DNA of 47,598 nt from assembly GCA_902537415.1 (NCBI GenBank), contig CACBBC010000011.1, forward strand, positions 1 to 47,598, given 5' to 3'. Below, one piece after another: positions 1 through 9,047 of this stretch; the first letter of the stretch is position 1, and each line of letters opens with the position of its first letter. The translations under genes and the position numbers were made by a program. The notes under the pieces are model-generated. The model ran no database searches. It saw only the letters and a program-made list of their open reading frames with translations, and was not told where the DNA came from. The DNA is from an uncultured Alphaproteobacteria bacterium. GTDB lineage: Bacteria > Pseudomonadota > Alphaproteobacteria > Rhodobacterales > Rhodobacteraceae.

Positions 1-1
1 A

Positions 2-716
2 ATTAATACTGAGCTCTTATTAGCTGATTTAGAAAGCGTAACAAAGCGAATAGAGAACTATAAAAAAAGAGGTGGTAAGAAAAATGATGAAGTGCTTACC
101 TTAGTATTCCTGGAGAAAGTTCTAAAACTTTTGGAAGACGGAATACCAGTAAGACAAGGAAGATTTTCTGAAGATGAGTTAAAAATGTTGCATTTATCTC
201 AATTTTTAACCTCAAAACCTATAGTGTTTATCTGTAATGTGGACGAAAACAGTGTAATAGAGGGAAACGAATACTCAAAAAAAAGTGGAGGCTTTAGCAA
301 AAACGTTAGAGGCCTCAACTTTAAATATTTCAGTTTCGATTGAGCAAGAGCTGAGCGAAATATCTGATGAAAATGAGCTAAAAGAGTTTTTGTTTGAAAT
401 GGGAATGGAATCTACCGGACTTGAAAAATTAATAAAGACCGGGTACGATCTTCTAGGATTATGCACTTATTTCACTTCTGGCCCTAAGGAAACTAGAGCT
501 TGGACAATCACCAATTCTACTTTTGCTCCAGAAGCTGCAGGAAAAATACACACCGACTTCAAAAAAGGTTTTATAAGAGCGGAAACTGTGAGTTATTCCG
601 ATTTCATATCAGCTGGCGGTTGGTTGAAAGCGAAAGAATTAGGAAACGTAAGAAGTGAAGGAAAAGACTACTTAGTTAACGATGGTGATATTATGAACTT
701 TCTATTCAGCTCATAA
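2..716 (+). pseudogene. ychF: YchF/OLA1-type GTPase (ATPase), 3' part, frameshifted
   Basis: This is the C-terminal part of the YchF (OLA1) P-loop nucleotidase, a ribosome-associated, ATP-preferring member of the Obg family. The gene enters from the left edge in the frame that begins at base 2, through the helical domain (LLADLESVTKRIENY) to NEYSKK. It then continues one base later, in another frame, with VEALAKTLEAS and the TGS domain. The TGS part includes TYFTSGPKETRAWTI, AAGKIHTDFKKGFIRAE and the family's usual ending DGDIMNFLFSS. The break lies at a run of eight A (277-284); seven A would restore the frame exactly. Read as given, the first frame stops at 341-343 and the TGS domain is lost. 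Because YchF is widely conserved and both halves look intact, a homopolymer sequencing error or transcriptional slippage is at least as likely as true gene loss. The N-terminal GTPase domain lies outside the window. Confidence 0.88.
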
Positions 717-719
717 ATT

Positions 720-1469
720 TTAATAATCAATTCTTGCTAAGTATAGGCCACCAGATGGAGCTAATGCAGCACATTGACTTCGATCTTTAGACAATAATAT
801 TTCCTGTATCTTTTTGCTTCCCCACTTTCCGCAGCCAACTTTCTTTAAGCAACCAACAATACTTCGAACCTGATGGTGCAGAAAAGATCTTGCTGAAAAA
901 TTTAATTGATAAACAACTCCGTCTCTTATCTCTTCAGACTGGATGCTAATTTTATCTATTGTTTTTATTGGACTAGATGCTTGACAAATTGAGGATCGAA
1001 ACGCTGAAAAATCATGCCTACCTATGAGGTAATTTGCAGCTAGCTGCATATTTGATTTGTTTAAGCTATGCCTTACGTGCCAATATTGGTTTTTCTCGAA
1101 AGTTAAATCTGTTTCCCTGGAAAAAATTTTATATATGTAATGCCGCTTTATAGCAGAAAAGCGTGCGTGAAATTGATTGTTAACAAGTCTAGCATTTAAT
1201 ATCGAAACCGGATATTTGTTGAGGTAATAATTAATTGCCTTTTGTACAGTTTCACAATCACGTTTAGTCGCTAAGTCAACATGAGCAACCTGCCCGATAG
1301 CATGCACTCCGGCATCCGTTCTTCCTGCCCCGACTAAATTTTCACAATTCATATCAAGTTTTTTTATTGCATCAAATACAACTCCTTGTACGGTGGTTAT
1401 ACTATCTTGTACCTGCCAGCCATGAAATGGTGAACCATCGTATTCTATTGTTAGAGCATACCTATACAT
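720..1469 (-). CDS. truA: tRNA pseudouridine(38-40) synthase TruA
   Basis: TruA isomerises uridines 38-40 in the anticodon arm of many tRNAs. The 249-residue protein has the normal length. It carries the N-terminal IEYDGSPFHGWQ motif, the catalytic aspartate in GAGRTDAGVHA (about residue 52), and the C-terminal SFLHHQVRSIVGCL segment that binds tRNA in the family. It starts at an ATG (MYRYAL) and is divergent from ileS across a roughly 100-bp AT-rich gap. It converges on ychF with only three bases between the two stop codons. Confidence 0.96.
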   Translation of the reverse strand: MYRYALTIEYDGSPFHGWQVQDSITTVQGVVFDAIKKLDMNCENLVGAGRTDAGVHAIGQVAHVDLATKRDCETVQKAINYYLNKYPVSILNARLVNNQFHARFSAIKRHYIYKIFSRETDLTFEKNQYWHVRHSLNKSNMQLAANYLIGRHDFSAFRSSICQASSPIKTIDKISIQSEEIRDGVVYQLNFSARSFLHHQVRSIVGCLKKVGCGKWGSKKIQEILLSKDRSQCAALAPSGGLYLARIDY

Positions 1470-1569
1470 ATCTTAAATTTATAAAAATGTTTAAATTACT
1501 AAAAAAATATTTAATTGTATATAAACCGATTTTCTACTAAACAACTATTAGAAAAAAACAATAATTAAA

Positions 1570-4467
1570 ATGTCATCAAACGATAAAGATTATAAAGAAA
1601 CCTTATTCTTACCTAACACAAATTTTCCTATGAGAGCCAATCTACCTGAAAGGGAAACAGAGTGGTTAGCCCGTTGGGAAAAATTGAAGATCTATAAAAA
1701 ACTTAGAGAAGACATAAGTAACAGGAAAGTATTTGTTCTCCATGACGGCCCGCCTTATGCAAATGGAAACCTACATATTGGGCATGCGTTAAATAAAATT
1801 CTGAAAGATTTTGTAGTAAGGAGTCAACAAGTTTTGGGTAATGACAGTATTTATGTACCTGGGTGGGATTGTCATGGGTTACCTATCGAATGGAAAATTG
1901 AAGAGAAATATAGAGAGAAAGGGAGATCAAAAGAAGACGTGCCGATAAATGAGCTTCGTGAAGACTGTAGAGACTTTGCAAGCCATTGGATAGAAATTCA
2001 AAAAGAAGAGTTTAAAAGGCTGGGAGTAACTGGTGATTGGGATAATCCATACTCTACCATGGACTACAATAGTGAAGCAGTAATTGCAGACGAGTTTGTA
2101 AAACTGGTTATGAAAGGTGTTGTGTATAGAGGTTCCAAACCAGTCATGTGGTCCCCTGTCGAGAAAACGGCTCTTGCTGAGGCGGAGATTGAGTATAGAG
2201 ATCACCGTAGTACTACTATCTGGGTTAGGTTCAGTATAACCGATGGTGATTTAAAGGGTTCCGATATCGTAATATGGACTACAACACCTTGGACCATACC
2301 TTCAAATAAAGCGGTAGCTTTCAACAAATCCATCAAATATGGACTCTATAAAATAGAAGAGGTTCAAAATGAAAGTTGGGCCAAGCCAAAAAACACTATC
2401 ATACTTGCTGATAAGCTTGCTGAACAGACGATGGAAAAATCCAGGGTTACAAAGTATAAAAAAATACGAGAGTTGAGTTTGGATGATTTCAACGAGATTA
2501 CTTTGACCCATCCATTTTCAAAGCTTGAAGGTGCTGAAAGCTTTTGGGATTATGATGTTCCCTTAGTCGAAGCGGATCATGTCACCGATGATGCGGGGAC
2601 TGGTTTTGTACATATCGCTCCAAGTCATGGAGCTGAAGACTTTGAAGTTTTCCTTAAGCGTGGATGGTTATCTCGTATGACAAATAATGTCGAGGATGAT
2701 AGTAGCTTTTCAACTGCCGTCCCATTTTTCAAAGGCTTGCAAATATTTAACAAGAAGGGAAAAGAAGGTGAAGCGAATAGGGCTGTAATCCAAAAATTAA
2801 TAGAAGCAAATAAGCTGATTGCTAAAGGTATTTTGGAACACTCATATCCTCATAGCTGGCGATCTAGAGCTCCGGTGATTTTTAGAAATACTCCTCAATG
2901 GTTTGTAAATATAGATAAGGATCTAAAGGATGGTAAAGATGAATTTGGTAAAACCATACGGGAAAGAGCACTTCATTCGATAGATAAATTGGTAGAGTGG
3001 GTTCCAAAAAGTGGTAGGAATAGGCTTCATAGCATGGTATCGACAAGACCAGATTGGGTTTTATCTAGACAGAGAGCATGGGGTGTCCCATTAACATGTT
3101 TCATAAAAAAGGGTGTGGGCCCTGATCATGAGGATTTCATTCTAAAGGATGAAAAGCTTAATGAAAGAATGGCTTATATACTCCAAAAAGAAGGAGCAGA
3201 TGCTTGGTTCCAAGAAGGCGCAAAGGAACGATTTTTAGAGGGATTATATTCTCCAGATGACTATGAACAAGTAATGGATATCCTTGATGTCTGGTTTGAC
3301 TCAGGTTCGACCCATGCTTATGTTCTCCGAGACAGAGCAGATGGAAAGTGGCCGGCTGATCTATATCTGGAAGGGACAGATCAGCATAGAGGTTTTTTCC
3401 ATTCCTCTCTCCTGCAATCATGTGGCACTCAAGGACAAGCCCCCTACCAAGGTGTATTAACTCATGGATTCATTTTGGATGAGAAGGGTTTCAAGATGTC
3501 GAAATCACTTGGTAATACAGTAAGCCCTCAGCAGGTAATCAAGCAGTTTGGAGCAGATATACTGAGACTTTGGGTTGCCCAAAGCGACTATACAGTAGAC
3601 TTAAGGATAGGAAATGAAATTCTAAAAGGGGTGACTGATAGTTATCGAAAATTAAGGAACACTGTAAGATTTTTACTGGGAAACTTAGGGACGTATTCCG
3701 ATCAAGAAGATATAGCTTATAATGAATTACCTAATCTTGAAAAGTATATTCTTCATAGAGTCTGTGAAGTTGATGAGAAAATAAGATCCTATTATCAAGA
3801 TTACTCTTTTCAATCGGTGTTTCAAACCTATTTCCAATTCTGTACCCAAGATCTTTCTTCGTTCTATTTTGATATTCGAAAGGATGTTTTATATTGCGAT
3901 CCAGAGAATAGTTTAAAAAGAAGAGCCACACTTAAAGTTCTTGATATCTTGTTTTTTAGATTGACAACATGGTTTTCCCCAATTTTACCATTTACAATGG
4001 AAGAAGTGTATTTAGAGAGATTTCCTGAGGATGGAAATTCAGTACACTTACTGGATATTCCTAGTAATGAAAAAGACTGGTATAATCCTAAACATGTAAA
4101 TCACTGGGATAAAATTAGAAACGTGAGGCGCGTCGTAACTGGGGCTATAGAAGTGTTGAGACAAGACAAGGTAATAGGTTCAAGTTTAGAAGCTTGCCCG
4201 ATTATCTATATAAAAGACAAAGAGCTTTTTGACATAATAAAGTCCGTAGATATGAGCGAAGTGTGTATTACATCGAGTGTAAATGTAGAATTTTCCCCGA
4301 CTAGCATCGCTGATGTGTGTTTTGCGCTCGATGATGTTCCCGATGTCGGGGTAATTTGTAAAACTGCCCAAGGGAAGAAGTGCCAACGATGCTGGACGCT
4401 CAATTTGCCAATAGATGAAAGCGAGGGTGACGACTTATGTGATCGTTGCAAGCAGGCGGTCAATTAA
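1570..4467 (+). CDS. ileS: Isoleucyl-tRNA synthetase
   Basis: Class I aminoacyl-tRNA synthetase that charges tRNA-Ile and edits misactivated valine. At 965 residues it is full length. Visible motifs are the HIGH signature (69-72, GNLHIGHALN), the editing (CP1) domain entered at WSPVEKTALAEAEIEY and containing IVIWTTTPWTIPSN, the KMSKS loop at about 642-646 (GFKMSKSLGN), an anticodon-binding helical domain, and a C-terminal zinc finger with paired cysteines (CQRCW and CDRC). The ATG start is preceded only by AT-rich sequence with no clear Shine-Dalgarno site. I see no T-box or other leader. The gene is divergent from truA and converges on xerC 15 bp away. In many alphaproteobacteria ribF lies next to ileS; here ribF is about 23 kb away. 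Confidence 0.98.
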   Translation: MSSNDKDYKETLFLPNTNFPMRANLPERETEWLARWEKLKIYKKLREDISNRKVFVLHDGPPYANGNLHIGHALNKILKDFVVRSQQVLGNDSIYVPGWDCHGLPIEWKIEEKYREKGRSKEDVPINELREDCRDFASHWIEIQKEEFKRLGVTGDWDNPYSTMDYNSEAVIADEFVKLVMKGVVYRGSKPVMWSPVEKTALAEAEIEYRDHRSTTIWVRFSITDGDLKGSDIVIWTTTPWTIPSNKAVAFNKSIKYGLYKIEEVQNESWAKPKNTIILADKLAEQTMEKSRVTKYKKIRELSLDDFNEITLTHPFSKLEGAESFWDYDVPLVEADHVTDDAGTGFVHIAPSHGAEDFEVFLKRGWLSRMTNNVEDDSSFSTAVPFFKGLQIFNKKGKEGEANRAVIQKLIEANKLIAKGILEHSYPHSWRSRAPVIFRNTPQWFVNIDKDLKDGKDEFGKTIRERALHSIDKLVEWVPKSGRNRLHSMVSTRPDWVLSRQRAWGVPLTCFIKKGVGPDHEDFILKDEKLNERMAYILQKEGADAWFQEGAKERFLEGLYSPDDYEQVMDILDVWFDSGSTHAYVLRDRADGKWPADLYLEGTDQHRGFFHSSLLQSCGTQGQAPYQGVLTHGFILDEKGFKMSKSLGNTVSPQQVIKQFGADILRLWVAQSDYTVDLRIGNEILKGVTDSYRKLRNTVRFLLGNLGTYSDQEDIAYNELPNLEKYILHRVCEVDEKIRSYYQDYSFQSVFQTYFQFCTQDLSSFYFDIRKDVLYCDPENSLKRRATLKVLDILFFRLTTWFSPILPFTMEEVYLERFPEDGNSVHLLDIPSNEKDWYNPKHVNHWDKIRNVRRVVTGAIEVLRQDKVIGSSLEACPIIYIKDKELFDIIKSVDMSEVCITSSVNVEFSPTSIADVCFALDDVPDVGVICKTAQGKKCQRCWTLNLPIDESEGDDLCDRCKQAVN

Positions 4468-4482
4468 ATTGAAATGGAATTA

Positions 4483-5400
4483 TTAAGATACTCTCTCTCT
4501 TGGATGAGTAGATTTATAGACTTGTAGTAATCTTTTTTGTTCTATCTGAGTATATATTTGTGTGCTGCTCAATGCAGAGTGACCAAGAAGCTTTTGGATG
4601 CTTCGTAAGTCTGTGCCCGCATTTAATAAGTGGGTGGCGTATGAATGTCTCAATGAGTGAGGTGTTGTCGACGAAGGAAGACCAATCAACCCTCTTGCTC
4701 TTTCCAATGCCTTCTGAAAAGATCTAGGAGACATTCTTTTTCCTCTTATTCCAAGAAAAACATATTCACTGTTAGAAATTGGAAATGGGCAATGTTTTTT
4801 ATAATTTTCAATTGCTTGATTAGCAATATCAATTATTGGTACCATTCGCTCTTTTTTTCCTTTGCCCCTTATCAAGACACTTGTATTTAAAGGTAGCATA
4901 TCTGTTTTTAAATCTAGTGCTTCCGAAATTCTCAGACCACAGGTATATAATAATAGAAAGATGGCTTGGTTTCTGGATATTATCCATTGTTTCTCTTTTT
5001 TGTTTTCGAAGGCTCTGAATAGTTTTTTTATCTCGTTGATCGTTATCGGTCTTGGAAGGTTTTTATCTTTTTTTGGAGAATCTAAATTCGAAATAGCTGA
5101 GTTGAAAATATTATGGGACTTTTCTAACCATTGGAAAAAGTTTTTTAAGCTAGATATTTTTCTAGAAAGTGAAGAAGCTTTTACAGACCTATTTCGAAGG
5201 CTTAAAATCCATAACCTAATTTTATGAGAACTTATATTTGATAGATCAGATTTTAAAACAGGTTGGGATTCTTGAAATGAAAAATGGAGAAAATCTTTCA
5301 AGTCCAATGAATATGCTTTAACAGAGTTTTCAGAAAGGTTTCTCAAATTTATGTTATATGATGCCCACTCTTTTATTAAGGCATTTATCTTTATCTTCAT
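4483..5400 (-). CDS. xerC: Tyrosine recombinase XerC
   Basis: Site-specific recombinase that, with XerD, resolves chromosome dimers at dif. The 305-residue protein has an N-terminal SAM-like core-binding domain (about 1-100, with LSENSVKAYSLDLKDFL) and a catalytic domain with the full tyrosine-recombinase set. These residues are R157 (CGLRISEAL), a lysine near 181 (RGKGKKERMVP), H248 and R251 (HSLRHSYATHLL), H274 (LLGHSALSSTQ) and the nucleophile Y283 (IYTQ). The association with DUF484 and priA/fsa supports chromosomal XerC rather than a phage or integron integrase. Its start overlaps the DUF484 stop by four bases (ATGA), implying co-translation. Confidence 0.94.
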   Translation of the reverse strand: MKIKINALIKEWASYNINLRNLSENSVKAYSLDLKDFLHFSFQESQPVLKSDLSNISSHKIRLWILSLRNRSVKASSLSRKISSLKNFFQWLEKSHNIFNSAISNLDSPKKDKNLPRPITINEIKKLFRAFENKKEKQWIISRNQAIFLLLYTCGLRISEALDLKTDMLPLNTSVLIRGKGKKERMVPIIDIANQAIENYKKHCPFPISNSEYVFLGIRGKRMSPRSFQKALERARGLIGLPSSTTPHSLRHSYATHLLNAGTDLRSIQKLLGHSALSSTQIYTQIEQKRLLQVYKSTHPRERVS

Positions 5401-6095
5401 TTGTATAACAAGCTTTCCAAGTGCTTGGATATTACCTGAGCAAAAAACTCTAAATAATCTGTTGACTGATCAACGGAAAAAGTGGATTCGTAGACTGATT
5501 CAAAGAAAAGAAATCCTTTAAACTCGCTATTAACTAAAAGAGAAATAATTGCTTCCGATTTTGTGCTCTCTTCTCTAGCAATTAATTGCTCAGGCTCTTT
5601 TTTTTTATCGTTAACTACATTTATTAGGCGAACGGTTTTTCCTCTTGTTATTCCTATTTTCTGTGCAAATTTGGTTATCTCCTCATTAGATTTCAAAATA
5701 CAGTTTTGAATTTTGGAATTAGAGAATGTATTGTCGCTTACAACTATTTTTATTACATCTACTCGTAATATTTCTGTGGCTTTTAAACATAAAAATTTAA
5801 AAAGAGCGCCTATATCCCTTGTTTCAATAGTTTTTAGGCAACACTTATGAATTTTCTTAATTCCCAATTGATTTTCGTAAGCATGTTGAATTATTTGACT
5901 GTTGGTACTTTTTAACTTTTCTACTTTCTCTCCAAGTTTTTTTAGAAACACATTTCTGATATCGATCAGATTTTCTTCATCAGGGAAATCGGAGTCCTTT
6001 AGAAGTGCAAGCAATAATTCCTTGTCCAGTAAAATTAAGTCCGGATTTTCTAATATTTTTTGTCGCTCTGCGGGAACTATTTCAATTTTATTCAT
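5397..6095 (-). CDS. DUF484 family protein
   Basis: A 232-residue protein matching the DUF484 family, a GAF-like domain protein of unknown function that is commonly encoded next to xerC in proteobacteria. The N-terminal part, with PAERQKILENPDLILLDKELLLALL and then a charged helical stretch (NVFLKKLGEKVEKLKS), is typical. The C-terminal half would be the GAF-like fold. It is read just before xerC, with the last bases of its stop codon shared with the xerC start. No catalytic motif is visible, so I do not assign a function beyond the family link with Xer recombination genes. Confidence 0.85.
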   Translation of the reverse strand: MNKIEIVPAERQKILENPDLILLDKELLLALLKDSDFPDEENLIDIRNVFLKKLGEKVEKLKSTNSQIIQHAYENQLGIKKIHKCCLKTIETRDIGALFKFLCLKATEILRVDVIKIVVSDNTFSNSKIQNCILKSNEEITKFAQKIGITRGKTVRLINVVNDKKKEPEQLIAREESTKSEAIISLLVNSEFKGFLFFESVYESTFSVDQSTDYLEFFAQVISKHLESLLYK

Positions 6096-6102
6096 ATATT
6101 TT

Positions 6103-6756
6103 TTAAATAATAGATTGGCCAGTTTTTTCCCAGTCAGCCGTAAATTGGCTTAAACCAGAGTCAGTTAAAGGATGCTTTACAAGCTTTTCAAAAATATCTA
6201 AGGGAATTGTTGCAACATCTGCTCCAAAGCATGCGCATTGTTTTACATGATTGACTGTCCGTATAGATGCCGCCAGAATTTTAGTCGAAAATTTATAGTT
6301 TGAATAAATTAACTTTATATCTGATATCAAATCTATTCCTTCTAAGTTTAAATCATCTAACCGACCGATAAAGGGACTTACATACTCAGCACCAGCTTTT
6401 GCAGCTAAAAGAGCTTGCGAAGAAGAAAAACAAAGAGTCATATTCACACTTATATCTTTGTTGGATAAAGTTTTACACGCCTTCAATCCATCCCAAGTGA
6501 TCGGAAGTTTAACAGTAACGTTCTCTGCTATCTCGGCAAGCTTTATACCTTCTTGTACCATTGTATCTGAATCTAGCGCTGATACCTCAGCACTTACAGA
6601 GCCGGAAACTATTCCTGCCAATTCAGATATCACCTCGATCATGTTTTTACCTGACTTTAATATAATCGACGGATTGGTTGTTACGCCGTCTATAAGACCG
6701 AGTTCGCAGTACTTGCGAATCTTATCGATGTCTGAACCATCCAAAAAAAGCTGCAT
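6103..6756 (-). CDS. fsa: Fructose-6-phosphate aldolase / transaldolase (class I, small form)
   Basis: Small transaldolase-family enzyme (217 residues) that either cleaves fructose 6-phosphate or acts as a transaldolase in the pentose phosphate pathway. Family signatures are MQLFLDGSDIDKI at the start, GVTTNPSII (24-32), the Schiff-base lysine in VTVKLP (about residue 83), NMTLCFSSSQALLAAKAGA and SPFIGRLDD. The name is uncertain because sequence alone does not separate aldolase from transaldolase activity in this subfamily. The gene lies just upstream of DUF484-xerC in the same direction and is divergent from priA, with about 90 bp between the starts that must hold both promoters. Confidence 0.92.
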   Translation of the reverse strand: MQLFLDGSDIDKIRKYCELGLIDGVTTNPSIILKSGKNMIEVISELAGIVSGSVSAEVSALDSDTMVQEGIKLAEIAENVTVKLPITWDGLKACKTLSNKDISVNMTLCFSSSQALLAAKAGAEYVSPFIGRLDDLNLEGIDLISDIKLIYSNYKFSTKILAASIRTVNHVKQCACFGADVATIPLDIFEKLVKHPLTDSGLSQFTADWEKTGQSII

Positions 6757-6846
6757 TAACTCTTATCCAATTTAATATATTTACTTGGACTTTAGTCTAT
6801 ATGGTGATTTATTTCAAAGGAAAAGAAAAAGTGTAAACGCAGATAA

Positions 6847-9018
6847 ATGGCATTTGAAAGACAGTTTGGAGTTATCTTCACAAACCCAAAGCTTCCAGTT
6901 TTGGACTACAGTACCTTAGATGACAATATTGGAATTGGCAGTTTAGTAGAGGTGCCCTTAGGTTCCAAAGCGGTCGTTGGCATTGTTTGGAGTGAGGGAG
7001 ATACTAACTTCGATCATAGTCGACTTAAGAAGATTATTGGCACTGTTAACAAGATAAAACTGGAGCCTGATTTTATTGATTTCTTGAAAAAGACACATGC
7101 TTACACGCTATCTCCCATCCAATCTTTCTTAAAAATGGCTGTTCAAAACTTAAAGTTTCATAAAGATCAAAAAATGCCTATTTCCTATTCACTGAATAGC
7201 TTTAGCTACCCCCAAACCACAAAGCGTCAAAAGGAACTTATTAGCTATCTCAAAGAGCAACCTCAGAGAATCGCTCAATATAAACAAATAAAAAAAGATC
7301 TAGGTGTAAGTTATTCAATAGTAAGAAGTTTGGAAAATAAAGGAGTGTTATCGAAAGTCACCGAAAATAAATATAAACAAGAAAAAATTTTTAATGAACC
7401 GATTACATTATCTTCTCAACAGAAAGAAGCAGTGGCAAAAATAAGAGAAAAGTATAAAATTAATGAGTTTCAGTCATGGCTATTATTTGGTGTTACTGGT
7501 TCAGGTAAAACCGAGGTTTATTTGAATCTAGCAACTGAGTGCATGGAAAAAGGAGAACAAGTTCTCATTTTATTACCTGAAATTTCTTTAACTGTCGATT
7601 TTAAACAACGTATTATGAAAAGATACGGAGAGCTTGCAGGTGAATGGCATTCACAACTATCTTTAAACGAAAGACGAAAAGTGTTTAAGAATGTAGCAAC
7701 CGGTCATTTAAAGCTTTTGATAGGAGCCAGATCAGCACTTTTTTTACCATTTAAAAACTTAAAACTTATCATTGTGGACGAAGAGCATGATTCCTCTTAC
7801 AAGCAAGAAGAAGCCCCAATATATAATGCAAGAGATCTCGCTGTCTTGAGAGCTTCAACTTTGAAATCGCGAATCATTCTATCTTCAGCTACTCCCAGTA
7901 TCGAGACATGGCATAATTGTAGATTGGGTAAGTATCATAAAGTTGACCTCCCCAAACGGTTTGGCGAGGTTTATGAACCGAGGGTGACTTTAATTGATAT
8001 GAATGTTGAAGAAACCCCAAAAAATAGTTGGATATCTGTTCCAATCATTGATCAGATAAAGATAAGTTTGGAAAAAAAAGAGCAAATTCTAATTTTTCTG
8101 AATAGAAGGGGTTATGCGCCAATAGCATTTTGTACAGCATGCAGAATTTCTTTGAATTGTAAAAATTGCAGTACAAAGCTAGTGTATCATAAGACAAAAA
8201 ACTGTTACCTGTGCCATCTATGTGGATATAAAGTTTCAGAAAAAACGAAATGTGTTAAGTGTAAGTCGGATGAAAATTTTATACCTATTGGGCCAGGTGT
8301 TGAAAGAATTAGAGATGAGATTTCCAGATTGTTTCCCGATGCTTTGTCACAGATTTTTTCTTCAGATAGTTTTTCAAAGGGAGAAAAACATTTAGAAGAT
8401 ATGGATAAAATAAAGTCAGGGGAAATTAATATCATTATAGGTACTCAATTGGTAGCCAAAGGATATAATTTTCCTCATTTAAAGCTTGTAGCAGTAATTG
8501 ATGCAGACATGGGTCTAAATGCTGGTGATCATAGGGTAATGGAGAAAAGCTATCAGGTAATTAAACAAGTTATAGGGCGGGCAGGACGGTATGCCTCTGA
8601 CGGGCGAGCGTTGATTCAAACTTGGATGCCTCGACATCCTGTTTTACAAGCGTTACTAAAGGATCATGGAGAAATATTTCTTAACACTGAGTTAGAACAA
8701 AGAATAGAAGCTAATGTTCCGCCTCATGGAAAATTTATATCGTTGATATTGTCAGGAAGAAAGGAAAGCACACTTATAGATTTTGGTAAGGAATTAAAAA
8801 ATCAATTTTATTCGCTAAAATTACAGGACTTTGAGATTTTTGGCCCTGCTGTCGCACCAATTTCAAGAATAAAAAATAAAACGAGAGTAAGGCTACTTAT
8901 AAAGTCGAATAAAATAACGAAAATATCGCAGATCGAAGTGCGAGACTGGCTGAAAAATATTACAGTTCCAAATAATATTTACTTTAGTGTGGACATTGAT
9001 CCGTATAATTTCTATTAG
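6847..9018 (+). CDS. priA: Primosomal replication protein N' (PriA helicase)
   Basis: PriA is a superfamily 2 DNA helicase that reloads the replisome at stalled forks. The 723-residue protein has the N-terminal 3'-DNA-end-binding domain, a Walker A motif GVTGSGKTEVYL (near residue 215), a DEEH box (VDEEHDSSYKQEE, near 310) and the aromatic-rich loop region. A cysteine-rich zinc module follows, with eight cysteines in CTACRISLNCKNC and CHLCGYKVSEKTKCVKC. The C-terminal helicase motif is QVIGRAGR. It starts at ATG 6847 and is divergent from fsa. hisC follows 29 bp downstream in the same direction and may be co-transcribed. Confidence 0.97.
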   Translation: MAFERQFGVIFTNPKLPVLDYSTLDDNIGIGSLVEVPLGSKAVVGIVWSEGDTNFDHSRLKKIIGTVNKIKLEPDFIDFLKKTHAYTLSPIQSFLKMAVQNLKFHKDQKMPISYSLNSFSYPQTTKRQKELISYLKEQPQRIAQYKQIKKDLGVSYSIVRSLENKGVLSKVTENKYKQEKIFNEPITLSSQQKEAVAKIREKYKINEFQSWLLFGVTGSGKTEVYLNLATECMEKGEQVLILLPEISLTVDFKQRIMKRYGELAGEWHSQLSLNERRKVFKNVATGHLKLLIGARSALFLPFKNLKLIIVDEEHDSSYKQEEAPIYNARDLAVLRASTLKSRIILSSATPSIETWHNCRLGKYHKVDLPKRFGEVYEPRVTLIDMNVEETPKNSWISVPIIDQIKISLEKKEQILIFLNRRGYAPIAFCTACRISLNCKNCSTKLVYHKTKNCYLCHLCGYKVSEKTKCVKCKSDENFIPIGPGVERIRDEISRLFPDALSQIFSSDSFSKGEKHLEDMDKIKSGEINIIIGTQLVAKGYNFPHLKLVAVIDADMGLNAGDHRVMEKSYQVIKQVIGRAGRYASDGRALIQTWMPRHPVLQALLKDHGEIFLNTELEQRIEANVPPHGKFISLILSGRKESTLIDFGKELKNQFYSLKLQDFEIFGPAVAPISRIKNKTRVRLLIKSNKITKISQIEVRDWLKNITVPNNIYFSVDIDPYNFY

Positions 9019-9047
9019 TTCAGAAGAGTTATTATTTAAAAAGACTA

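Noticed and set aside
4862-5227. A 121-residue plus-strand frame with hydrophobic residues inside xerC.
   Set aside because: xerC has all catalytic residues in the other strand; the frame has no ribosome site or recognisable family.
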